DNA of 64,000 nt from Fomitopsis serialis. Its lineage: Eukaryota; Basidiomycota; Agaricomycetes; Polyporales; Fomitopsidaceae. Shown one piece after another: positions 1 through 10,301 of the stretch. Under the pieces are notes generated by a model. It did no database searches. It saw only the letters and a list, made by a program, of their open reading frames with translations, and was not told the DNA's origin. Position numbers and translations under genes: made by a program. The stretch covers positions 310,001 through 374,000 of the forward strand of contig NW_025954985.1 in the NCBI RefSeq assembly GCF_022376445.1. Reading direction: 5' to 3'. Numbering within the stretch: the first letter of the stretch is position 1; every line of letters starts with the position of its first letter.

Positions 1-571
1 ATGAGTCTGTTCGGTATCTTGACTGCCGTACACAACCGACAGCACGAAGCCGTCTACGCCCGCGCGGAGGATCTGTTCAACCTGTGTCATCAACCTGCTT
101 TGTCGGGAGGGAAGCTGGGGACGGTCCTTGCAGGCATGACTACGGCATTTATTGGTGAGCCTTGGTGCCATTCTTTACGATGATGCCAATACGACAACTC
201 TTCTATAGATGCATTCAGGACGAAAACCTTTACCCTTCTGGGCAAGGCCTACACAACTATTTCCGTTCCATTGGCACAGAGCTATTTGGGTTTGCCAATC
301 GATCAGATTCTTGCTGGTGCGTGAGACTGGGATGAGATCGGTCACTCCCACCAACTTATTCTCTAGCTGCTGCAAACAATGGTTGGGCATACGATGCGGC
401 TGCCCAAGTCCTGACACCGCCTCGAAGTGCAACACGGACGCGTGTGGTGATTACGGGTGCGTGGATGGCGCTCCATGCGCCTGCGTTTGAGCTTGGTCTG
501 ATACTATTTACTTAGATCCGTCGACATTGTCCACGCTCGGCGCGGTTGTGGATGGCATTGCTAGGGTCTGA
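1..571 (+). CDS. COP9 signalosome subunit 8-like PCI protein, possibly 5'-partial
   Basis: This is the 3' part of a PCI-domain protein that most resembles COP9 signalosome subunit 8, a scaffold subunit of the complex that removes NEDD8 from cullins. Four exons join in frame: 1-154, about 210-319, about 367-457 and 512-571, with introns of about 48-55 bp. The diagnostic stretch spans exons 2 and 3: KAYTTISVPLAQSYLGLP followed by GWAYDAAAQVLTPP. This matches the CSN8 pattern of a KAYTSI helix, a short linker and a G-W-x-D...VLTP strand. The protein ends with GAVVDGIARV and TGA at 569-571. Base 1 falls exactly on an ATG, but this may be an internal Met with more gene upstream. The same Pfam family contains Rpn12 and eIF3k, which fit less well. 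Confidence 0.6.
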
Positions 572-1269
572 TCTCGCATTCCAGTCTTTCCATGAAGCAA
601 GTGTATCATCAGCCACAGTACACAAGCAGACGCCCGAGCGTGGTTGTATTTTAGGTCGCTGGAAGTCTTGTAGAATATGACGCTGTTTCTGGAGTGCCCA
701 TGTCAGCTAAGTGACAAGTGCATCTATATATACAGCCGATGAGAGGTTATCCAGTCGCAGGGGTACGTTTACCTTCCAGCTGGACGTCAGCCTTTTGTTG
801 ATGCTTTCATACAGGTCAAAATCCCAATCAGCCAACGTATTCATAATGGTAACAGGAAATCGATTTTGATGCTCCCTGGAGTCTGCCTTGCCATCTCACA
901 ACGACAGACTCGGAGCGCCTATAGTTCTTACTCTGGCTGCTTGAACCACCCGAGTTTATGCAGTGAGCCCGAAGAGATGCATCCTGTTTGGCTCAACCTG
1001 GGCAGTGTAGCTGACGGACGGCAGGCGGTCAGGATCCATACACATCTCGGAGAGTTGGTCTTAATTTGGACGGACAATGGTGCTTCTGAGTCTAGTTCAA
1101 AACAAAATATCGCAATTATACCCGCTAGTGGCTAACACCGCATATTCATCCCTGACAGATACGCAACAAACCAAGGTGGGACCCTGTGCATTCGCTCAAT
1201 ACTCCCACCACAGGAAGGAGGCTTCCCTCCTCCGCTTCGTCCTATATTCACTCTTGTCACTTCTTCCTT
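572..1269. other. Intergenic, no gene seen
   Basis: The stretch lies between the CSN8-like stop and the next start codon. Open frames of up to 89 codons occur, but none has recognisable motifs, compatible splice sites or coding-like composition. It should hold the 3' end of the first gene and the promoter of the second. No repeat or RNA gene was recognised. Confidence 0.5.
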
Positions 1270-3872
1270 ATGTCTCGCCCTTCTGTCACTCGCCGCCGAT
1301 CGTCGATGAGCGACGCTGTTGACGCTTTGAGCCAACCGCGGGCCAGTACTGGGTCTCGCGTCCGGTTCAGCGAAGGTGACGTGGATCCGACTGGATCGGC
1401 CCGTCTTGATGTTACCTCCCCCTCGGTCGACCGCCGTCGTCGCAGTTCCACCGGAAGTCGTGTACGGTTTCACGGCGAGTTGTCCGTAAAGGAGATCCCC
1501 GCTCGGGACGAGCACCACGACGAGGAAGGATTCTACCTGCCTGCCCGTCCGGAAAGTGCGCACGATCCGAATCGGAGGGCCGACGACGACGAGTCGAAAC
1601 TTTCGAATGAAGAGCGCAAGTGGCGCAAGCTGCCTAAACTGCGTCGCAGGCCGAGTTTGCCCCGGATAGACTTGGATGCCGCTCGCAACTCTGACTGCAG
1701 TAGCGACGACGACTCTGATGACGAACCCATCCCGCCGCCCGACGGCTTACGTCGCGAACGCCAGTATCGAGCCAAAGATGATGACGACGATGACGACGAG
1801 GAGAATGGTCCACCAAGGTTCCCTTCCCTGTCTTCGTATCGACACCCCTTCGATATCCGAGCCCCTCAATCTGCGCACTCTACTCAGCCTCTACCGCCGA
1901 GGATGCGAAACTCCGTCCTCCCCGTGGCAAAAGCATGCTGAGACGCGCCTCTTCTGATGACTCCACGAGGAGGCGCATTCTGCCCAGGAGGTCCTTGTAC
2001 GCGAACGTCTCCCAAGGCGACGAGGGCCGATTGTACGATCCGGATGACCCGGAGGTAACTGGGATTCGCAAACTCCATCTGTCCGACATCCATCACGAGG
2101 AGAAGGAGAAGATACGACTTATGGACTACAGGGAGCGCCGAAAATACGCGCATAAGGCGAGGATCCTGTACAATCCCGATAGTGAGTGCACGACCTCTAT
2201 GATTTGTAGGTTGCTTCATACATACTGTGATCACAGCCCACGGCAACCGCATGGACTTCGTCGTGATGCTCGCAGAGGCGCTCTCCAAGTTCGGTGCACC
2301 CTCACATCGTGTTGAGGCGCAGCTCGTCGCAGTATGCAAAATTCTCGGGCTCATATGTACCTTCGTCCATTTGCCCACCGTCATCCTCTGCGAGTTCGGT
2401 GATCACACAGGCCCACTGACCGATAACCGTCGGTGCCACGTCGTCGACCGACGAGGCCAGCTCTCCCTCGGGGCTCTTCACGAAGTGCACCAAACCTACC
2501 GGATGGTCGTCCACGACGAGATCAGTGCGAAGACCGGCCTCACCCGCCTACGCAGTCTGATGGACGCGAAGCCCATATACAACATCTACTGGAGGGGTGC
2601 CTTTTCGGTCTTGCTGGCCATCGTGATCTGCCCCCTTGCGTTCGGCGGGTCGATCATCGACATGTGGGTTGCCGGCGCAGGCGCATTCTTGCTGTTCCTC
2701 GTCCAGAATACGGTGTCGGCGAGGTGCGGGACGTTCTATGCGAACGTTTGGAAGTAGGTTCCCCTCGAACTGCTGACCTCGACCGGGTATTGACATCGTG
2801 TGCGACGTAGCATCTTGGTTACTTGCACCATCTCGTTCGTTGCTCGCGCTCTCAACGACATCAGAGACGAGATGTTCTGTTGGACAGCCATCTCTTCCGC
2901 AGGTATTGTTGGCATCCTACCTGGGTTCCTGATATGTAGGTTCATTGGTTTTTCCGGCCGTCTTCGTCAACACTGACAATACACCAGTGTCCAGCGCTCT
3001 AGAGCTTGGTACCAAGAACATTGTCACCGGCAGCATGCACATGATCTACGCGCTCATCTGCACGCTGTTCTTGGTACGGATCATTGCATTGCTCCCCTGA
3101 AGTCTTAATCAACGACTCGCATACAGGGCTTTGGTCTGCAGTTCGGTTCTGACTTGTATCTGTTCCTCGTGCCGAGCGCCCACATCAAGAGTGCACAAAC
3201 GATCGCTCAGTTGGCAAGCACAGCCAGCTACACGGGGACCTACGTTATGGAAGGCGTGCTGTCCAGCAATCGCACGCTTACCGGATCGTTCACCTTCTCG
3301 GACTCAACGCCGCAGAGCGTGAACGACATCGTAAACGGATGCTACCGCCCAGCCTCATTCCCGTGGTACCAGCAGCCGTTTCCCTGGCAAACCGAGTTCA
3401 TCCTCGTTCCTGCGTTCGCGATCCTGCTATCTGTCGCGAACATGCAGCCGTACTGGACATGGGACTTCCCGGTCATGATCGTCATTGCAATCTGCTCGTA
3501 TATCTCCAACAAGGTTGCAGCCATCTCATCTTCGGTCATTCAGATATCGTCGCCTCCGTCGGAGCTTTCGCTGTTGGCATTCTGGGGAATATATATTCCC
3601 GAGTATGTGGCGGCACTGCGTTCACGGTCATGGTGCCTGGTGTTCTGTTCCTCGTGCCGGTGAGTGCTGTGCAGATCTTTTTTTGATAAAGCTCACTGCT
3701 GGGGCAGTCCGGTCTATCCGAAGCCGGAGGTATCGATGCTGAGGGCCATGGCATTGCGCTTGGATATGCGATGCTTCAAGTCACTGTTGGTATTTCGGTT
3801 GGGCTGTTCATGAGCTGCGCGATTGTCTATCTGTTCGGTAAACGCAAGAGCGGTGCCGTCTTCACCTTTTAA
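1270..3872 (+). CDS. Prm10/ThrE-like multi-pass membrane protein (DUF1212)
   Basis: The gene encodes a threonine/serine-exporter (ThrE) family protein of the fungal Prm10 type, a predicted multi-pass membrane transporter of uncertain substrate. The N-terminal 220 residues or so are polar and disordered, with Ser/Arg runs and an acidic DDDDDDDEE block. The membrane region begins at HGNRMDFVVMLAEALSKFGA. It runs through GAFSVLLAIVICPLAFGG, the second-half repeat with GTKNIVTGSMHMIYAL, and ends in SGAVFTF. Introns are 2182-2236, 2754-2810, 2936-2987, 3074-3126 and 3660-3707. Two single-base slips interrupt it: near 1920 in a CCCC run, and near 3515 where homologs continue with HLIFGHSDIVASVGAF. 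The start at 1270 is the first ATG of the coding-like stretch; one at 1186 lies upstream. The fold assignment is firm; function is known only by family. Confidence 0.85.
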
Positions 3873-4135
3873 GGACATCATGAGCATGCTCTACGTACCA
3901 TAGTATCGTAGTAAAATCAATTATAACAGCTGGCTGTATGAAGCAACGACTCGGAGATCAGAGAAATCGGACGCGTCTCTGTGACGGTCACACTCACGTG
4001 AGGACGCGTAGCCGTGTTTCGCGACAAGCGCCCGGTGTAGGATGGACCCACAAGCGCACATATAAAGGTTGACTTTGTACTCTTCGTGCGCACCTGTCTC
4101 AACGTCGCTGCTACGGATCTGTTGGATTCTGAGTC

Positions 4136-5886
4136 ATGGAAAGCATCAATCCTCCCCCAACCTCTCAGCCCTCGCCTGAGACAGTCGCTCCGGTGCAACC
4201 TCAGACAGCGCCACCGAGATACCAGAGGAGACTATAGACACCAAGACTGCTGAGCACGCGACAACAGTCACGGCAGTGGTGCGCCTAGGTCGAATGGAGA
4301 TGAGATACGCGCAGCTAACAACAGAACACAGGCTACTTCGCCGCCGCCAGCTGAGACGAAATCCCGAGAAATGGATACATCTTTCCTTCACTTGGTCAGG
4401 CAACTGTTCGAATTGGACGTCGCGGAATCGGACAGGTACGTCTATATCTTTATTGTAGGGGTACCAGTCGAAAATGCTTGAAGGGTGGACGACCTCAAGG
4501 CTCTGCTGCAGAGCTTGACGGATGTGCCTCCAGAGCGGCAAAAGATCCTCGGCTGTAAAGGGAAAGCTGCCCCCTGACGAAGAGACTATGTGAGCTAATG
4601 TGTTATTTCTACTTCACTGCCAATGTTCTTACCTCCCGTGCGATCACAGTGCTAATCTCAAGCTTACGAGCGGGAAGAAGTTCTCCCTCGTCGGAACTCC
4701 TCAAGGAAAGGAGATCAAAGATCCGTCGCGTATGTGGCCTGTTACTGCCATGCATCGTGAACTAAGATGCACGATGGTGACTTCAGAGCTGGAATTTTTG
4801 CCCGATGTCCTCAATGACTTAGATATCGACTTCTCCGCAAATCCAGCAGCGGCGTCGGCCTATATCAATGACCAGCGGAATCAGCGGAAGATCCGAGAGT
4901 GCACAAGAAGCTGGAGGTCAATATCATTCATCCGTTGAGAGAGGGCAAGCGACTGCTCGTGTTGGATCTTGACTACAGTACGTGTGTTCACTGCATCTGT
5001 TTGTTAAGACATGGCGGTATGACTCCTCTAGCTATCTTGGATACAAAGCCGCTCACGTCGGGTGCACTCCCACCGCACGAATGCGCAAGGCCCCGATTAC
5101 ACGAGTTCCTCGAAGCAATCTATCCGCACTACGACATCTGTATATGGTACGTATCGTCCAGTCTGTCCGTTATACGGCTTGTGCAATCCTCTCCAGGTCG
5201 CAAACGAGTTGGATCTGGCTCGAAACAAAACTGAGCGAACTAGGTATGATCGGTGGAGGCCATAGCTATGAAGTATGCCTCGGGTTCTGCAAATGCGAGT
5301 GAACACTGATTTCATATCATCTGTAGATCTCATTCGGTGACCGCTTCTGTGGCTCTGTCGCCTTGAGGCTCGTGGCTAATGATACACTAGTCCTAGACAA
5401 GAAGTGCATGTTCTCTGTGTTTCAAAACGTGACGGCAAACCGTATAAGCATCATGTCAAGGCTCTACAAATCATCTGGAACCACTTCCCCAATTGTCTGT
5501 TCCCATCTCGCGAACTCTCCCCTTTCCGCGTGTCGCTGACCAGATCCTCAGCAATGCAAGCAATACGATCCACGTAGATGACTGGTGCGCCTTACGGTCC
5601 CTATCTGTTTGTCTTTCTGACTTTGCAGGGGAGAAACTTCGCTTTGAATCCTAGTCAAGGCCTTAAGATCGCGCCCTTCAAAGACGCACACCTACCACAG
5701 GCTAGGGCGGATCGGGAGCTTGACAGGCTTAAGCGGTACATGGTACATATCGCGACTGCACACCAAGACTTTCGAGAAGTCGATCACAAGGTAAGCACCT
5801 GTAGATTCAAGGGTTGATGCTTGATCCTAACTAACCCTCATGCGTAGAATTGGCAGTATGTCGTTCGTGGGCTGCCACCCGCGTAA
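4136..5886 (+). CDS. UBLCP1-type ubiquitin-like CTD phosphatase
   Basis: This is the fungal counterpart of UBLCP1, a nuclear HAD-type Ser/Thr phosphatase that acts on proteasomes through its ubiquitin-like domain. The ubiquitin-like part contains PPERQKILG and LTSGKKFSLVGTPQGKE. The phosphatase part starts at LREGKRLLVLDLDYT, which carries the catalytic DxDxT motif; the Thr codon is split by an intron starting at 4979. It continues with RPRLHEFLEAIYPHYDI, WLETKLSELG, KPYKHHVKALQIIWN and GRNFALNPSQGLKI. About ten short exons end at TAA 5884-5886. At least six single-base losses are needed to keep the frame (near 4200, 4402, 4553, 4898, 5432 and 5582), each at or beside a short run. Domain order and length fit the family, so I read these as sequence errors rather than decay. 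Confidence 0.9.
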
Positions 5887-6590
5887 CGCAGAGCCTATAC
5901 ATCTCACCTCGTTGCAAGTCGTGTGTGTGTCTGATTGACTACCATATATCTCCTGGGACTCGTCCAGCGTCTGGAGCATTTTGCGGCCTTACTCAGAGGG
6001 AACACTGACATTCAGGTGTCGTGTCGGACCTGAAGCATATAGCAATGGGACGATTGTAAATACTAGTGTCACATATGTATGAATAATGTAGAGAATCCAG
6101 CCCTTGTGTAGACGTACGCGTGCCAGTGACTGCCGAACTTGCATGCAGCGAATAGTTTGGCGCTGAACTTGTCCTGTACTACCATGCGATCTGGATGCGA
6201 TCGTCCTCAATGTCTGACTGCTCGTCTACTTCAACTTACTGGCCTCCTAGCACCGTCAAGTTGTGAATATGGACTCTCGGGATCTCTAGTAGCGGTTTCG
6301 CGGTGAGCATGACTCTCGCAAGCAGCACGGGTGGCCGCCGGCACGATCTGGAATCCAGCAGCTCAAGTGACCTCCCGCAATGTACGGGATTGTTTCATGC
6401 CTTAGCAGATGCGCCCATTAGTGCCTAGGACACAGATAGCTATCTGGACTGCCTCTCTTCGACGTCGACAGGCTAAATCTGCCGCACAACCTCGTGGGCT
6501 TCATCTCTCGCCTCGACGAACGGCTCCTGTCCTGTCTGTGCACCCCCTTCCACAAGGTTGGGCACTCTAGGGGTCTAGGTCGCTGGCACG
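5887..6590. other. Intergenic between phosphatase and NUDIX genes
   Basis: No convincing exon on either strand; the few frames are shorter than 75 codons and lack motifs. The stretch probably carries the 3' UTR of the phosphatase and the promoter of the NUDIX gene. Confidence 0.5.
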
Positions 6591-7662
6591 ATGTCCTCCA
6601 AGGCTCCGTCAAGCCCAAGGCAATCGGCAAGTGTGATCATCGTCAACCCTCAGAACGAGGTGCTGCTCGTCCAGCGTAACCCGAAGTCGCAGTCATTTGC
6701 CGGTGCACATGTACGTTCCTATTCATGTCCTCTCCTGCAACTACACATGTGCTGAGGGCTTAGGTCTTCCCAGGCGGCAACTACGATCAGAAGCAGGACG
6801 ACTCAGTCGGGATGACCGCAATCCGGGAGGTGTTCGAGGAGACGGGGCTGCTGTTGGCATCGAAAGTGGCAGGCACGGGTAGTGGTCCCTCGGATGCTGA
6901 GACGGACCATGCACGGGAAGAGATTCATTCACAGAGACAGCTCTTCAGGGACTTCTTGTCTGAGCACGGTCTTGAGGCAGACCTGTCATCGCTCTGGCCG
7001 TTCACACAGTGGATTACCCCACCCACAATACCAAGGTAAGATTGACATATACACGGTGATTCCTGCACGGCGGCTCACAGGGCGTGTAGACGATTCCATA
7101 CGCAGTTTACGTCGCGTTCCTAGAGAGCGCTCCCGCTAGCGGCTTCATCTCCGGCGGAAAGCAGGAACGCCTCCCCACCCCAGACGGCGGGCAAGAGGTC
7201 ATCGCCGCGCGTTTCGTCCACCCCCTTGCAGCGCTGGCGGAAGCTCGCGCCCGCAACATCGTCCTCATGCCCCCACAGGTCTACCTCCTGACTACGATGC
7301 GGACTCCTCTCTGGGAACAAGAACACGGAGGCGCAGCGGGAACGCGTCCGCGCGTTGTCAGAGGGCGTCTTTGGGCGGATGGTCGTGCAGCCGCGTGCGC
7401 TGCCGCGCGAGCGAGCTGGGTCGGACGGTTCTCACCTACCAAGGCGACGAGGCGAGGGGTGGGGCGAAGGGCCGTCTCCATCGGTGCGTGTGCAAGTTTC
7501 AGAAGGACGGGGTGCGTGTTCCTCATCCCCACCGAACGCGTGCGTTTCGTGCTGAAGGATCGTGTTGTCCAGGTTGCTACGGACGTTGTGCTCCAGCGCA
7601 ACTTCGATGTGTTCACGGAATTGGAGAGTGTGTTGTCGTCGTCGTCCTCTTCGAAGTTGTAA
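6591..7662 (+). CDS. NUDIX hydrolase, NUDT19-like
   Basis: The gene encodes a NUDIX pyrophosphatase, probably of the NUDT19 group that hydrolyses CoA-like or other nucleoside-diphosphate-linked substrates. The start is ATG 6591, reading MSSKAPSSPRQSASVIIVN. An intron at 6711-6763 precedes the NUDIX box, which begins VFPGGNYD and ends in REVFEETGL, so the metal-binding glutamates are present. After WPFTQWITPP comes PRRFHTQF, a NUDT19-type feature, across an intron of about 7035-7090. The C-terminal half includes QEVIAARFVHPLAALAEA, then ALSEGVFGRMVVQPRALP, and ends at 7662 with a serine run. Four frame changes occur (near 7106, 7308, 7400 and 7515); the first is a missing T. The true C-terminal reading is therefore approximate, but the family call is safe. 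Confidence 0.82.
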
Positions 7663-8338
7663 TCGCCAGGTACCTGCTTGACGACGTTGTATGTACTATA
7701 TTTGCTGCGGCTATTGTGCGGTCTCTTGCTGTAACGCTGCGGGTCTTCCATTTCGCGGTACTTGTGTGAACAGCGAGACCCTTTGCCTCCGTCTGCGCAG
7801 CTAATTTGCAATGCGTACATACTGCGGCTTGAACAAGGTATCCACGTCACCGATCTATCGCGTTCCCTCTTCATGCTGTCCAGATCCGCGAAGTAAGGAC
7901 ACAACACATATTATTGAGACAACAACAGGGCAGACGATACATTGTAAGCGCGTAACAACCGTAACGGACTATGAAATGCTACAGGGGTGGCAGTGACGAC
8001 TGCTCGGGGCGAATAGCGCAGTAGGGATACAAGGGTGACAGACCAAACCAACCGAGAGAAAACCAGACCGACGAGATACAACAGCGAATGAGGAAAACAG
8101 TGAGTACGCGTGAAGACGTGCGAGGAGAATAGATAGGAAGTGCAGCGGACGATAGTCCACCTATTACGAGACGTGAATGCAAAGGTGAAAGCAGGCCGAT
8201 TAACCACGAGGGTATAGGGTATGCGTCAATAGCGAGCGTGGGTCCATGGCCCCGCGAGAGTTCGCAGGATACCTTGTCGACGAGAGAGGAAACTCTTGTT
8301 TACTTGCAGCATCGTTTCAGCAGGCAGGCGATGCCGCT
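7663..8338. other. Convergent intergenic spacer
   Basis: The spacer separates the 3' ends of the NUDIX gene (+) and the carboxylesterase gene (-), so it should hold both terminators. A 208-codon frame on the minus strand at 7281-7907 mostly mirrors the NUDIX exon and has no motif of its own. Nothing else is supported. Confidence 0.5.
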
Positions 8339-10301
8339 CTAGATGTCGTAGACCTGGTAGTCATAGGGAACGGCGTCGCCCCATTGGCTCGGGTCGCACG
8401 CGCCGGCGGCGTACGCGCCAGAGCTGCCGAGCTCGAGGGCGCTGACCGTCTGGCCGTCCGTGGCGCCCCACGTCGCGTACGAGCCCGAGTTCGGGTTGCC
8501 CGTGCGGAGGAACTGGTAGTAGCGCGCCTGGATCTCGGTGATGAGCGCGGACTGTGCGCTGGTCGGGCTCGGCGCGGTTCCGAACTGCAAAAGCGGAGGT
8601 CAGCATCACCGCCCTACCCCGGCAAGCGAGGGAAGGGGACGTACGACGATCTCGATGTCGTCCTGGTGGCAGACGGAGCCCGAGTCGGTGCACTCGGAGA
8701 CGTCGGAGTTGCCGGGGTACGACGCGCCGACGGTGTACATGCCACATACGCGGTACCGCCGCTCGACGCCCAGCTGCGCGCGAAGGTCCACGAGGGACAC
8801 CTCCACACCTGGTCTGTGCCCATCTGCGACAGCTGGGGGCGGGCATCCTGCGTGCCGTCGGCGGGCGTCGACGAGGGGACGTACGTCGAGTAGCTCAGCA
8901 GGCGGCTGCCGCTGACAGAGCCGAACGTGCCGTCGACGACATCGTCGTAGTACGAGGAGCTGATGGCGCTCGGGAACTCGGAGTAGATGGTGTACATCGC
9001 CTCGTCTACTACGTTGGTGAGCATGATGGTCTTGGACTGCGACGGGAAGGCAGCGGTGAGGTCGAGAGGGCTGGTGATCAGGCTGCCGTCGCGGACCGGG
9101 CGGATTGGCTCGGATTGGCCAGCTGCGGGGACGACGCTGTAGGCATTGTCCGAGAGGGCGCTTTGGGCGGTTAGAATATCGTCGAGCGAGAGGGAGTCTA
9201 GGCACGACGTGTCCGAAGCGCTACAAGAGAGCTGCCCGTTAAAGTAGTCCTGAAGCGAGCTCTGCATGGTGGTGTTCAGGAAGCCATAGTCCTACATGCC
9301 ATTGAGCACGGGCAAACTCGTCGTTATGAACAATAACATACCATTGGATCCGATTGCAGAATGGCGTACTCAAAGAGATTAGACACAGAAGGTGCAGCGA
9401 GCAGCGCCCTAATCATGTTTGCGCCAGAGCTCTGGCCATCAACAGTGATCTTGGACGTATCACCACCAAAGGCCGGCAAGACTGCTTGCAGAAACTGCAA
9501 TGCTGTGATCGTGTCCTTGACTGCCAAGTTTGTCTGCCCATTCGGAGCCATGAAGCCAAGCTGCAAGGGAGGTCAGTGTAATGGCCTTATCTGCAAGATA
9601 AATACTCACTGCTCCCAATCTGTACTGAATGACAGCAACAATGGACTCGGTCGCCGCCGCAAGGGCAGATCCGTCAAGTCCAGCGCCTGTGGCGGATCCG
9701 GAGATGAATGAGCCTCCGTGAATCCTGATTTTGCAATGAGCCCGAGATCGTGTTTCACAGAAGGCAGCACATACCACATGAGAGCGGGAGCATTGCTTCC
9801 GATAGTCACAGAAGACGGAACATAGAGTATCATGGACAAACAATCCTCAGAGTACTCGGAGGCGTCGAGACCGCTCTGGGGACATGCAAGCGGCAAACCG
9901 GACGCATTTGAAGCGCCAGATCTAAGAGTGCATACGTGAGTTGGAAGCGGTTGAAATTCAGGCGATGAAACTCACGGTAGATCCCAAGCCATCGCTACAG
10001 ATGACGGCTGCCAACGGTTCGCGGTACCGTACTTGACAGTGAACCGGACGACACCAGACGTGTCAACGACGCCCTCTGCCGTGCCGAATGGCGTCGAAAC
10101 CGAAGTGGACGACGTCGACAGAGACCTCGAGCAGAGGAGCTTCTGAAGCCAGGGTGGCGAATACTCACACCACCACGCGCCCTCCGGGATGGATGGGAAC
10201 TTGAGATCAGCGATGCTCGTGCGAGACGCGCCGACGGGCACCGCTGCCGCCTGGGAGGAGAGGGCGAGGAGAGAAGCGACCAGTGCTAGGAGGGCGACCA
10301 T
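8339..10301 (-). CDS. Secreted type-B carboxylesterase/lipase
   Basis: This is an alpha/beta-hydrolase of the fungal type-B carboxylesterase/lipase family, expected to cleave ester bonds outside the cell. Translation from 10301 starts with a clear signal peptide, MVALLALVASLLALSSQAAA. Landmarks in order are the early disulfide region SEDCLSMILYVPS, the oxyanion motif IHGGSFISGSA, the nucleophile elbow GQSSGAN, an acid-region motif NVVDEAMYTIY, and a His in VCHQDDIEIVFG. The elbow is usually GESAGG, so Glu-to-Gln and Ala-to-Ser changes are notable, but Ser, acidic residue and His are all present. Introns fall near 9918-9976, 9730-9774, 9560-9610, 9290-9345 and 8585-8645. One base is missing near 8742 in a G run, restoring AYVGMYTVGASYPG. 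The stop is at 8339-8341. Confidence 0.9.

Noticed and set aside
7281..7907. A 208-codon minus-strand frame
   Set aside because: Its left half is the mirror of the NUDIX C-terminal exon, and its right half lies in the convergent spacer without any recognisable domain.
8246..8893. A 215-codon plus-strand frame in the esterase locus
   Set aside because: It is an antisense shadow of the esterase 3' exons; the minus strand carries all the family motifs.
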